Source: CAZPUI01 sp964415525
GTDB taxonomy: Bacteria > Acidobacteriota > Holophagae > Holophagales > Holophagaceae
NCBI GenBank assembly: GCA_964415525.1
Contig: CAYQAS010000053.1
Span: 1-28,213, forward strand
Direction of reading: 5' to 3'
Length of the DNA: 28,213 nt
Under the pieces are notes generated by a model that was not told where the DNA came from, did not search any database, and saw only the letters and a list, made by a program, of their open reading frames with translations. The position numbers and the translations under genes are program-made. Positions 15,585-23,164 of this stretch are shown in pieces. Position 1 is the stretch's first letter, and the number at the start of each line of letters is the position of its first letter.

Positions 15585-16754
15585 TTGCCGGACCACGTCA
15601 TGCGCTGTTTCCTGATCGCCCACCAGGGGACCCAGGACCGGGATGAAGCCGTGGGAGAGCACCTGAAGGAGCTGGCGGAACTGGTCCGGGCGTGCGGCAT
15701 GGAGCCCATCAGCCAGGAGATCCTCCGCCGCAGCCAGGTGGACTCTCGCACCTTCTACGGAAAGGGCCAGATCGAGACGGTGGCGATGAAAGCCAAGGCG
15801 CTCGGCTGCACCTACCTCGTCTGCGACGACGAACTTTCCGGCAGCCAGGTGAACAACATTGAGAAGGCCATTGGCATCCCGGCGATGGACCGCACAGCGC
15901 TCATCCTGGCCATCTTCGAGCAGCGGGCCCGCTCCCGGGAGGCCAAGGCCCAGGTGGAACTCGCGCGTTGCGAATACGAGCTTCCCCGACTGAAGGGCGC
16001 GTGGACCCACCTGGAACGCCAGGTGGGAGGCGTCGGGGTGCGCGGCGGCCCAGGCGAAACTCAGATCGAAGTGGATCGGCGCATGACCCGCAACCGCATC
16101 AGCCAGCTCAAGCGAGAGCTCGTCCACCTGGAGCGGGTGCGGGAGACGCAGCGCCAGGGCCGCGCCCCGGGCCTGCCCCGAGTCGCCCTGGTGGGCTACA
16201 CCAATGCCGGGAAGACGAGCATCCTGCGGATGCTCACCGGTGAAGGTGAACCCCAGGACATGCTCTTCGCCACCCTGGACACCACCACGCGCAAGGCCTG
16301 GCTCGGCTACGACCCGGAGACCCAGGATCCCCGCCAGGTGCTCGTCTCAGACACGGTGGGCTTCATCCGAAAGCTGCCTCACCAGTTGGTGGCGGCCTTT
16401 CGCTCGACCCTCGGCGAGGTTCGCACCGCCGATGCCCTGCTGGTGGTGGCGGATGCCAGCCATCCAGAACTGGAAGAGCACCTCAAGATCGTCGGCGCCA
16501 CCCTGCGGGAGATCGGCTGCGGCGACCACCCCCGTTTGCTGGTCCTGAACCAGATCGACCGGCTGCCACGCCCCCGTCGTCTGGACCTGAAGCGAAAGCA
16601 CCCGAATGCAGCCCAGACCTGCGGACTCACGCGGGACGGGGTCGAGGACATCCGAACCTGGCTTCTGGACCTCATTCCCGGCCCTCCAAAGCCACGCGAA
16701 CTGGAGGACTGGGAGCTGCCGGAACCAATCTCCGCCATCCCAGACGAAGGCTGA
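15585..16754 (+). CDS. hflX: GTPase HflX, ribosome-associated
   Basis: 389 aa from a TTG at 15585. This start is preferred because GAGGAG (15571-15576) is 8 bp upstream; the first ATG, at 15600, is too far from it. HflX binds the 50S subunit and splits stalled ribosomes. The N-terminal HflX domain shows QEILRRSQVDSRTFYGKGQIE, followed by the coiled-coil GGVGVRGGPGETQIEVDRR and RxxISQLKREL. The G domain has the P-loop GYTNAGKTS (204-212), TTTRK in switch I, DTVGFI (256-261) and NQID as the base-specificity motif. Length is at the short end of normal. A strong bidirectional terminator follows. Confidence 0.95.
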   Translation: MPDHVMRCFLIAHQGTQDRDEAVGEHLKELAELVRACGMEPISQEILRRSQVDSRTFYGKGQIETVAMKAKALGCTYLVCDDELSGSQVNNIEKAIGIPAMDRTALILAIFEQRARSREAKAQVELARCEYELPRLKGAWTHLERQVGGVGVRGGPGETQIEVDRRMTRNRISQLKRELVHLERVRETQRQGRAPGLPRVALVGYTNAGKTSILRMLTGEGEPQDMLFATLDTTTRKAWLGYDPETQDPRQVLVSDTVGFIRKLPHQLVAAFRSTLGEVRTADALLVVADASHPELEEHLKIVGATLREIGCGDHPRLLVLNQIDRLPRPRRLDLKRKHPNAAQTCGLTRDGVEDIRTWLLDLIPGPPKPRELEDWELPEPISAIPDEG

Positions 16755-16784
16755 CGCAAGACCGGCTCCGTGAGTGGAATCATC

Positions 16785-16822
16785 CATGAAAAGCGGCTGC
16801 CAAAGGGCAGCCGCTTTTCATG
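16785..16822. terminator. Bidirectional terminator, 17-bp perfect stem
   Basis: The arms at 16785-16801 and 16806-16822 are perfectly complementary over 17 bp with a 4-base loop (AAAG). Each arm ends with an A4 or T4 run, so both strands give a GC hairpin followed by U-rich RNA. It separates convergent hflX and the DUF4149-like gene. Confidence 0.88.
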
Positions 16823-16849
16823 ATCCCGACGTCAAATCTCAACCGAGAA

Positions 16850-17374
16850 TCAGGCTTCTGATCCCTTTCGCGGCAGGAAGCTCACCGTGCCCGCCAGCGC
16901 CAGCGCCAGCACCATCCGGAGCACCAGCAGTTGCCGACTGATGCCGTGCGCCTTGGCGAAGGCGGCCCGCTCAGGGTGATCCGCAGCCAGGGAATCCGCG
17001 GTGGCGCCCAATGCCATACGTCGCTCCTCGATGCGGGGTGTGATGACCAGGCTCGAGGCCATGCACATCAGAAGGGCAGCCAGGAGGGCGGCAACCCACA
17101 ATCGCATGGGGCCGATGGGGTTATTGCCATCCGTGATCTCGTTCAACCAGCGGGGAACCCCACTCAAGAGCAGCGCACCCCCGAAGGCACCCCAGGCCGT
17201 CCAATCCAGCCGCTGGAACACCCGGCCCATGGCCAAGCCCGCTACCGACCTCGTGGGTACCGTCTGGAAGACCACCGGCGCCACCAGGAACGCAAATCCC
17301 AGGGCCATCCCGACCCACAACAGCAGCAAGGCGATGGTGGCCTTGTCAAAGCGTTCAATCACACGATCCCGCAT
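16850..17374 (-). CDS. DUF4149-like four-helix membrane protein
   Basis: 174 aa integral membrane protein with four predicted transmembrane helices, approximately ATIALLLLWVGMALGFAFLV, AWGAFGGALLLSGVPRWL, LWVAALLAALLMCMASSLVI and LLVLRMVLALALAGTVSFL. The pattern of F..P.VF after helix 1, followed by ITPRIEERR after helix 3, resembles DUF4149/TMEM205-type proteins, whose function is not known. The ATG at 17374 begins two bases after the stop of the pseudopilin gene; a GTG at 17386 would overlap that gene by 10 bp. The two genes are therefore probably one transcript. Family assignment is by eye. Confidence 0.6.
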   Translation of the reverse strand: MRDRVIERFDKATIALLLLWVGMALGFAFLVAPVVFQTVPTRSVAGLAMGRVFQRLDWTAWGAFGGALLLSGVPRWLNEITDGNNPIGPMRLWVAALLAALLMCMASSLVITPRIEERRMALGATADSLAADHPERAAFAKAHGISRQLLVLRMVLALALAGTVSFLPRKGSEA

Positions 17375-17376
17375 GC

Positions 17377-17784
17377 TCAGGACCACTCGTTGTAGGGCAT
17401 ACCGTTGCTGCCAACATCCGAGGAACTGCTGCGAACCTTCCAGATCCCGGTTTCCTGATCCGGATTATCGGAATCCTGCTGTTCCATCTCAGTGGCCCAC
17501 TCCTTGGTGCCCGTCATGGGATCCACCGGAATCTCGCGGATGTATCCGACGCTGCGAAGTTCCTCGAGGCTGGGAGGGTACTTTCCTCGATCCGTACGGT
17601 GCTGTTCCAACGCGTGATTAAGCAGGAAGAGGTTTTCTTTGAGCACGGCCTCCTTCGAGGCTCGAATGCTGTGACGGTAGCCCACGATGCCCACGGTGGT
17701 GAGCATGGCCATGATGGTCATGACCGTGAGCAGTTCCAGCAAGGTGAAGCCCCGCTGCCTGCGCCTTGTCGTGTTCTCCCGCAT
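17377..17784 (-). CDS. GspG-like type II secretion pseudopilin / type IV pilin-like protein
   Basis: 135 aa. Short basic leader ending RRRQRG, cleaved by prepilin peptidase after Gly12 to leave a mature N-terminus FTLLELLTVMTIMAML with the conserved Glu5 (E17 of the precursor) and a long hydrophobic helix that anchors it in the inner membrane and packs the filament core. The C-domain LNHALEQHRTDRGKYPPSLEELRSVGYIREIPVDPMTG matches the GspG pattern, with PVDP in place of the usual P.DPWG. The ATG at 17784 is preceded by AAGGTGGTGAG; an open frame continues upstream without pilin features. No other secretion genes are adjacent, so the assembly system must be encoded elsewhere. Confidence 0.85.
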   Translation of the reverse strand: MRENTTRRRQRGFTLLELLTVMTIMAMLTTVGIVGYRHSIRASKEAVLKENLFLLNHALEQHRTDRGKYPPSLEELRSVGYIREIPVDPMTGTKEWATEMEQQDSDNPDQETGIWKVRSSSSDVGSNGMPYNEWS

Positions 17785-17813
17785 CTCACCACCTTCGGTC
17801 GATTTCAAACAGT

Positions 17814-17936
17814 TCACCACGGAGCGAGGAGGACTCGAAGAAGGACCGGAAAGAATGCCTGATGACCGTTGGGGTTTCCCCAGGTGGTGCATCCTGCTCC
17901 CGTGACTCCTCCGCGAATACCGCGGCTCCGTGGTGA
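17814..17936. repeat. 12-bp inverted repeats bounding 123 bp of non-coding DNA
   Basis: TCACCACGGAGC (17814-17825) and GCTCCGTGGTGA (17925-17936) are perfect inverted copies. They lie in the 188-bp gap between infB and the pseudopilin gene. The 99 bp between them hold no gene, but a small hairpin CCGCG/CGCGG lies next to the right arm. No target-site duplication is clear. It could be a miniature element or a long-range RNA pairing at the end of the infB transcript or in the pilin leader. Confidence 0.4.
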
Positions 17937-17972
17937 TTGTGCTTCCGTCGAGAAGAAAATTCCGGCGGAACC

Positions 17973-20900
17973 TTAGAGACTGGTCTGGGCGTACTTCTCC
18001 TTGGAGTAGAACTCGAAGGTGTCGCCTTCCCTCAGGTCATCAAAGCCGTCCATGCCGATGCCGCACTCGAAGCCCGACTTGACCTCCTGAACCTCATCCT
18101 TGAAGCGACGGAGACTCTTCATGGTGCCGTCGAAGATGACCTCCGTGCCACGCTTGACGCGGACGCGGAAGGCCTTCTTGGCGGTGCCGTCCTGGATGTA
18201 GGAACCGGCAACCGTGTTCTTCTGGACCTTGAAGACTGCGCGAACCTCGCCGTGGCCCTGGATGACTTCCCGCTCGAGGGCATCGAGCAGACCGACCATG
18301 GCGGCGGAGACTTCTTCCGTGACCTTGTAGATGATCTCGTGGAAGCGGATGTCCACACCCTCTTCGCGGGCCAGTTCCTCGGCCTCGCGCTCAGCCTTGA
18401 CGCTGAACCCGATGATGGTGGCGTTGGAAGCCTCGGCCAACAGCACGTCGTTCTTGGTGATCGTGCCGGCGGCGGAATGGATGATCCGCACCTTGGCCTT
18501 CTCGGTCCCAAGCTTGTCCAGGCTGCCGATGAGGGATTCCACGGAACCCTGGGTGTCGGCCTTGACGATGAGGTTGAGTTCCTTCTGCTCCCCTTCTTTC
18601 AGGGTGCTGAAGATGTTCTCGAGGGTCACGCGGTTGCGCATCTGCGCAGCGGCCTTGAGCTTCTCCTGACGGAACGTCACGATCTGGCGTCCCTTGCCCT
18701 CATTGTCGACCACCTGGAAGGTGTCGCCGGCCTGGGGCAGGCCCTCGAAGCCGAGGATCTGCACGGCCGTGGAAGGCGTGGCTTCCATGACACGGTTGCC
18801 GCGGTCATCGAACATGGCACGGACGCGGCCCATGGTGGCGCCAGCCACAAAGATCTCGCCGGCCTTCAGGGTGCCCTGCTGGACGAGGACCGTGGCCACG
18901 GGACCGCGACCGCGGTCCAGCTTGGCCTCGAGGACCGTGCCGGTGGCGGGAGCGTCGTAGACGCCCTTGAGGTCCTTGAGATCGGCCACGAGGAGAATCA
19001 TCTCCAGCAGCTGGTCGAGGCCGAGCTTGGCCTTGGCCGAGACGTTCACGCTGGGGACGTCGCCGCCCAGGCTTTCGACCTGGATGCTGTGCTGAAGCAG
19101 CATCTGCATCACGCGATCGGGATCAGCGTTGCCCTTATCAATTTTGTTGATGGCCACGATCATCGGCACATCTGCGGCCTTGGTGTGGTTGATGGCCTCG
19201 ATGGTCTGAGGCATCACGCCGTCGTCCGCCGCCACCACCAGGATGACGATGTCGGTGACCTTGGCGCCACGGGCACGCATCTTGGTGAAGGCTTCGTGGC
19301 CCGGCGTATCAATGAAGACCACCTGGCGCATGTCGCCGGTGTTGGGGTCCTTCACGTCCACGTGGTAGGCACCGATGGCCTGGGTGATGCCGCCAGCTTC
19401 GCCATCGGCCACACGCGCCTTGCGGATGGCGTCCAGCAAGGAGGTCTTGCCGTGGTCGACGTGACCCATGATGGTGACCACCGCGGGACGGGTGACCTTG
19501 TCGCCCGCCAGAACGCCAGCAGCTTCCTCAGCGATCATCTGGACGTCTTCCTCGAAGGAGACGATATCGGCGAGGTAGCCGAACTCACGGGCCAATTCCT
19601 TGGCCAGTTCGGTGTCCAGGGGCTGGTTGATGGTGGCGAAGATGCCGCGGTGCAGCAGCTTGGCGACCACATCCTTGGCGGGACGGTTGCACTTCTCGGC
19701 GAGTTCCTTAACAGTCACGCCTTCAGAAAGCATGACGATGCCGAGCTCGTTCTCGATGAACTCCGTGGCAATCTGCTGCGCACGGCTGCGGGGCTGCCGG
19801 AGGCGCTGCTCCAGCTCTTCCGCCTGACGGGCGGCGCGACTGTGTTTGTCGTCCTTGCGCTTGCCGTGGATCTGACTGCCGCGGCCGGGGCCCTTGGAGG
19901 CATTGGGATCGACGGGGCCCGTAGGAGCGCCGCCCAGAGGGCTGCGTCCGGGACCACCGGGACGGGGAGGACCACCCGGGCCGCGACCCGGACCACCGGG
20001 GCCACGGTTCGGACCACCGGGGCCACGGTTCGGGCCACCAGGGCCACTGGGACGCCCGCCGGGGCCGCTCGGACGGCTGCCGAGGGGCGGACGGGAAGGC
20101 CCACCGACGGGACGGGGAGCGGGCAGCTGAATGTAGCGGGCCGGCTCCTGCGTCTTGGGCGGGGGAGGCGGCGTGTCCGACATCTTGATGCGGGTGAAGG
20201 TCTGCTCAGGCTGCAGGTCGGACAGGCTGGGCAGGTTGGCCATCCGGTTGGAAGTCCTGGCCGGGGCCTGCTGCGGCGCAGGTTCATGACGAACCTCACC
20301 CTTGCCGGTGTTGGTGGCCATGGGCAGCACCACCCTCTCGGGCTGGGGCTGACCGCTCCGCTGCACGTGGGTGGCGGACTGCCCGGGCCGCTGGAGCACC
20401 GGCTTGGCACCGCTCTCGGGGCGCGGGCGTCCCTGGGGCCCTTGGGGCGGCAGCTGGATGTAACGCGCAGGCTGCTGTGGCTTGGGCGCGGGAGCCGGGG
20501 TCGCGGAGACCCGGAGCCGGCTGAAGTTGTGGGGCTCCGGTTCCGGCGCGCGGGTCGGCTGCGGGGCAGCCGGTGCATCCGAAGACGCAGCGACAGGCGC
20601 TTCCGAAGCCTTAGAGGGCTCCGAAGGAGCCGCTGAAGAGGCGGGCACCGAAACGACTTCGACCCGGGGGGGCTCGGGAGCGACTTCCGCCTTCTTCACA
20701 AGCACCGCCGGAGCGGGGCGCGGAGCGACTGGGACGGGAGCAGCGACAGGAGCAGCCACCGGTGCCGGGGCGCCGACAGGCGCGGGGGCAGCCTTGACGA
20801 CTTTCACGGCGGTGGAGGGCTTATGGAGGGCCAGGGGAGTCTCCTCCTCGTTCCCGCGCTGGCGGGCATCGAAGATGCGGCGAAGCTGAGAGATCTGGTC

Positions 20901-21017
20901 TTCGGCAAGGTTCGAGCTGTGGCTCTTACCGGAGATGCCGAGACGTTTCTCCATCACCTCGATCACGTCGTGATTACTCACGCCGATTTCTTTTGCAAAC
21001 TGATTGATTCGAAGCAT
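17973..21017 (-). CDS. infB: Translation initiation factor IF-2
   Basis: 1014 aa GTPase that places fMet-tRNA on the 30S subunit. From the ATG at 21017 the N-terminus MLRINQFAKEIGVS is the classic IF2_N fold. Residues ~70-310 are a Pro/Ala-rich linker with a duplicated 26-residue motif ending in PARYIQLP, and ~314-363 a glycine/arginine-rich stretch. A second IF2_N domain (TVKELAEKCN) precedes the G domain: GHVDHGKT (518-525), DTPGHEAF from 570, and NKID (624-627). The domains after it carry the usual EAKLDRGRGPVATVLVQ and DGTMKSLRRFKDEVQEVKSGFECGI. An alternative GTG at 21083 overlaps the nusA stop (GTGA) and would add 22 residues. It is last in the rimP-nusA-infB operon. Confidence 0.96.
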   Translation of the reverse strand: MLRINQFAKEIGVSNHDVIEVMEKRLGISGKSHSSNLAEDQISQLRRIFDARQRGNEEETPLALHKPSTAVKVVKAAPAPVGAPAPVAAPVAAPVPVAPRPAPAVLVKKAEVAPEPPRVEVVSVPASSAAPSEPSKASEAPVAASSDAPAAPQPTRAPEPEPHNFSRLRVSATPAPAPKPQQPARYIQLPPQGPQGRPRPESGAKPVLQRPGQSATHVQRSGQPQPERVVLPMATNTGKGEVRHEPAPQQAPARTSNRMANLPSLSDLQPEQTFTRIKMSDTPPPPPKTQEPARYIQLPAPRPVGGPSRPPLGSRPSGPGGRPSGPGGPNRGPGGPNRGPGGPGRGPGGPPRPGGPGRSPLGGAPTGPVDPNASKGPGRGSQIHGKRKDDKHSRAARQAEELEQRLRQPRSRAQQIATEFIENELGIVMLSEGVTVKELAEKCNRPAKDVVAKLLHRGIFATINQPLDTELAKELAREFGYLADIVSFEEDVQMIAEEAAGVLAGDKVTRPAVVTIMGHVDHGKTSLLDAIRKARVADGEAGGITQAIGAYHVDVKDPNTGDMRQVVFIDTPGHEAFTKMRARGAKVTDIVILVVAADDGVMPQTIEAINHTKAADVPMIVAINKIDKGNADPDRVMQMLLQHSIQVESLGGDVPSVNVSAKAKLGLDQLLEMILLVADLKDLKGVYDAPATGTVLEAKLDRGRGPVATVLVQQGTLKAGEIFVAGATMGRVRAMFDDRGNRVMEATPSTAVQILGFEGLPQAGDTFQVVDNEGKGRQIVTFRQEKLKAAAQMRNRVTLENIFSTLKEGEQKELNLIVKADTQGSVESLIGSLDKLGTEKAKVRIIHSAAGTITKNDVLLAEASNATIIGFSVKAEREAEELAREEGVDIRFHEIIYKVTEEVSAAMVGLLDALEREVIQGHGEVRAVFKVQKNTVAGSYIQDGTAKKAFRVRVKRGTEVIFDGTMKSLRRFKDEVQEVKSGFECGIGMDGFDDLREGDTFEFYSKEKYAQTSL
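19990..20031. repeat. Two perfect 21-bp tandem repeats in infB
   Basis: GGACCACCGGGGCCACGGTTC is repeated exactly at 19990-20010 and 20011-20031, with a decayed third unit after it. It encodes the PNRGPGG heptads of the glycine-rich linker of IF-2. Such in-frame repeats can expand or contract without breaking the gene. Confidence 0.85.
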
Positions 21018-21079
21018 GGAGGAGGGAACCTCGGGCGTGTGGGGGTCTGGGTGAGATTGCGCAGCCAAAGGGGGCTCGA

Positions 21080-22402
21080 TCACTCGCCGAAGCGGTCATG
21101 CACGGCGTCGATCAGCCTGAAGGCCAGATCCTCGTCCATGCCAGGAACATTGAGGAGCTGCTCGGGAGTCACAGCGTACAGGGACTTCGCATCCCCGTAC
21201 CCCGCCGCAGCCAGGTTCTCAGCGAGTGCCTCGTCCAGCCCTTCCACGTTCGGAAGTTCGGAAAGCAAGGCGGAGGCAGCCGGTGCGGCCTCTTGTTCAG
21301 ATGCAGGCAGGTCAGGCAGAGAGGCGCCCATGGCGATCTCGGCCTCCCGACGTTTCTCGCTTTCGCTACGCACGTCGATGTTCCAGCCCGTGAGTTTCGC
21401 GGCGAGGCGGACATTCTGACCACGCTTGCCGATGGCGATGGAAAGCTGATCGTCGTCCACCACCACCTCGACCCGGCGGTTCTCCAGGTCGATGATGTGC
21501 ACCCGGATCGCCTTGGCGGGATTCAGGGCATTGGCGATGAAGCGGGTGACATCGTCGTCGTAACGGACGATGTCGATCTTTTCGTTCTTGAGCTCGCGGA
21601 TGATCGCCTGGACACGGCTGCCCTTGAGGCCGACGCATGCGCCCACGGGATCCACATCGGGATCGAGGCTATGCACCGCGACCTTGGCCCGGTCGCCGGC
21701 CTCGCGAACACAGCTGCGAATCACCACGGTGCCGTCGTGAATCTCGGGCACTTCCTGATCGAAGAGCTTGATGAGGAGCCTCGGATCCGTGCGGCTGACC
21801 TGCACCTGCGGGTCCTTGGCGCTCTTATCCACATTGACGATGACGATCTTGATGCGCTGGCCCTTGTCGAAGCGATCTCCGCGAAGGGCTTCCATGCGGC
21901 GAAGCATGGCCTCACTGCGATCCACTTCGAGGATGATGGCGCTCTTCTCGAAGCGCTTGACCTCGCCCACCACCACTTCGCCGATGCGGCTGACGAAGTC
22001 GTTGTAGACGCGATCACGCTCAGCCTCGCGCACCTTCTGCACGAGCACCTGCTTCGCGGCTTGGGCGGCGATACGCCCCAGCTGGCTGGTGTCCTGAGGC
22101 AGCCAGAGGGTGTCCCCTTCGGCGGCATCAGGGTTCAGCTCCTGGGCCTCGGCGAGGCTGATCTCGAGATCCTCCTCCTCCACTTCCTGCACGACCTGCT
22201 TGAGGGCGTAGACGTGGAATTCACCGGATTCGCGGTCCATCTGGGCCTGGAAGTTTCCGTAGAAATCCATGGACTGAAAGTACTTCTCCGCAGCCTTGAC
22301 CAGGGACTCTTCCACCGCACGGAAAACCTCTTCCGCCTCGATGCCCTTTTCTGCCGCGATCATCGCGACGCTGTCGAAGAACGTGTTGCTCACGAGGGCC
22401 AT
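21080..22402 (-). CDS. nusA: Transcription termination/antitermination factor NusA
   Basis: 440 aa RNA-polymerase-binding factor. N-terminal domain (1-~130) with IEAEEVFRAVEESLVKAAEKY; S1 domain with VGEVKRFEKSAIILEV; KH1 with the DPVGACVGLKGSRVQ block and KH2 with GKRGQNVRLAAKLTGW. Residues ~375-440 form one helix-hairpin-helix unit (LPNVEGLDEALAENLAAAGYGDAKSL, LLNVPGMDEDLA), so it carries a single short C-terminal repeat rather than the two longer acidic repeats of E. coli NusA. The ATG follows the rimP stop directly (TAGATG) with GAGGAGG upstream, giving tight coupling; its own stop overlaps a GTG ahead of infB. Confidence 0.96.
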   Translation of the reverse strand: MALVSNTFFDSVAMIAAEKGIEAEEVFRAVEESLVKAAEKYFQSMDFYGNFQAQMDRESGEFHVYALKQVVQEVEEEDLEISLAEAQELNPDAAEGDTLWLPQDTSQLGRIAAQAAKQVLVQKVREAERDRVYNDFVSRIGEVVVGEVKRFEKSAIILEVDRSEAMLRRMEALRGDRFDKGQRIKIVIVNVDKSAKDPQVQVSRTDPRLLIKLFDQEVPEIHDGTVVIRSCVREAGDRAKVAVHSLDPDVDPVGACVGLKGSRVQAIIRELKNEKIDIVRYDDDVTRFIANALNPAKAIRVHIIDLENRRVEVVVDDDQLSIAIGKRGQNVRLAAKLTGWNIDVRSESEKRREAEIAMGASLPDLPASEQEAAPAASALLSELPNVEGLDEALAENLAAAGYGDAKSLYAVTPEQLLNVPGMDEDLAFRLIDAVHDRFGE

Positions 22403-22951
22403 CTATGCCTCCTCGCCGGCGCTTTTCTCTGCGCCAGCCTGCTCGTCCGCGGGGCGAACCGCGATTTTGGGTTGGGGGGCCTTGGGCTCGTCGAACGGAG
22501 CCAGCCGGGCCTTCTGGATGGCCTCGAAGGGCACGGTCTTGAGCTTGCCGTCCTCCTCGATAGTGACCGCGACCTCGTCAGCGGACACGATCCATCCCTT
22601 GAATCGTTTTTGCCCATCCTGGGGCACGCCGGTCTGGAGTCGACAGAGCCTCCCCTGGAATCGGCGGTAGTGCGCGGGCTTGATGAGCGGACGCTCCAGC
22701 CCGGGACTCGAAATTTCGATCCCCAAATCCTCGCGGAGGGAGGGGAAGGCCACATCCATCCAGCTCACAAGCCCATCGTTCGCCGCGACACAATCGTCCA
22801 GCGTGATGCCGCCCTTGGCGTGATCGAGGTGATCGATGAAGAGACGCAGGACCTCGTCCCGCCCTTCCTTGGCCGTCTCCAGGCACACCAGTTCGAAGCC
22901 CAGGAGGGCCAACTGGCGTTCGATGGGATCGTGCAGTTTCAGAAGATCCAT
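22403..22951 (-). CDS. rimP: Ribosome maturation factor RimP
   Basis: 182 aa factor for 30S assembly, cytoplasmic. It shows the family's pattern: N-terminal domain LGFELVCLETAKEGRDEVLRLFID, the loop GGITLDDCVAAND, then EISSPGLERPL, the most diagnostic block, and the C-terminal SH3-like barrel GWIVSADEVAVTIEEDGKLKTVPFEAIQKARL. The last ~25 residues are a poorly conserved charged tail. Position as first gene of rimP-nusA-infB matches the classical operon order. AGGA lies seven bases before the ATG. A ~115-base leader with several possible hairpins precedes it. Confidence 0.94.
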   Translation of the reverse strand: MDLLKLHDPIERQLALLGFELVCLETAKEGRDEVLRLFIDHLDHAKGGITLDDCVAANDGLVSWMDVAFPSLREDLGIEISSPGLERPLIKPAHYRRFQGRLCRLQTGVPQDGQKRFKGWIVSADEVAVTIEEDGKLKTVPFEAIQKARLAPFDEPKAPQPKIAVRPADEQAGAEKSAGEEA

Positions 22952-22976
22952 TTAGTGTCCTGAAAAACGTCGAGAG

Positions 22977-22994
22977 GTGGGATCGAACCCACCG
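22977..22994 (-). other. Hairpin with tRNA T-arm-like sequence in the rimP leader
   Basis: On the minus strand GGTGGG-TTCGAT-CCCACC makes a perfect 6-bp stem with the loop TTCGAT, resembling the T-arm of a tRNA. A T5 run (within GACGTTTTTC) follows about 8 bases later. The loop is one base short for a T-arm, and I found no matching acceptor, D-arm or anticodon arm upstream, so it is not called a tRNA. It may be a leader hairpin or a weak attenuator upstream of rimP. Confidence 0.45.
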
Positions 22995-23074
22995 CTTGTT
23001 CCGCGCCTTTCCGAAGACCACCTGAACATGGGATCTGCGGTACTTGGACGGACCAAGGTCGAATTCAACTCGTC

Positions 23075-23103
23075 AGTCTATCGCCCCCCCCCGTCTATAT
23101 CAA
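23075..23103 (-). promoter_or_regulatory. Sigma70-type promoter of rimP-nusA-infB with a G9 spacer
   Basis: On the minus strand TTGATA (23098-23103) and TAGACT (23075-23080) are separated by exactly 17 bp, a good sigma70 match. The spacer contains nine consecutive G residues (C9 at 23084-23092 on the plus strand). Transcription would start near 23068, giving a leader of about 115 bases before rimP. Confidence 0.65.
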
Positions 23104-23164
23104 GGGAAACGCCCGTGCTGACAAGGCGCCGGGCCCGCGCCATGCTGGTTCCGGAGGTTCTTTC

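Noticed and set aside
19900..20130. Repeat-rich stretch resembling a CRISPR or satellite array
   Set aside because: The repeats are in frame and encode the glycine-rich linker of IF-2; there are no unique spacers.
17937..20636. 899-residue open frame on the plus strand
   Set aside because: It lies antisense to infB, and its composition (Leu/Asp/His/Gly rich, no motif) is that of a shadow frame.
21098..22963. 621-residue open frame on the plus strand
   Set aside because: It is antisense to nusA and rimP, whose motifs and operon order are decisive.
22965..23045. tRNA gene upstream of rimP
   Set aside because: Only a T-arm-like hairpin is present. The loop has six bases instead of seven, and no acceptor stem, D-arm or anticodon arm can be fitted upstream.
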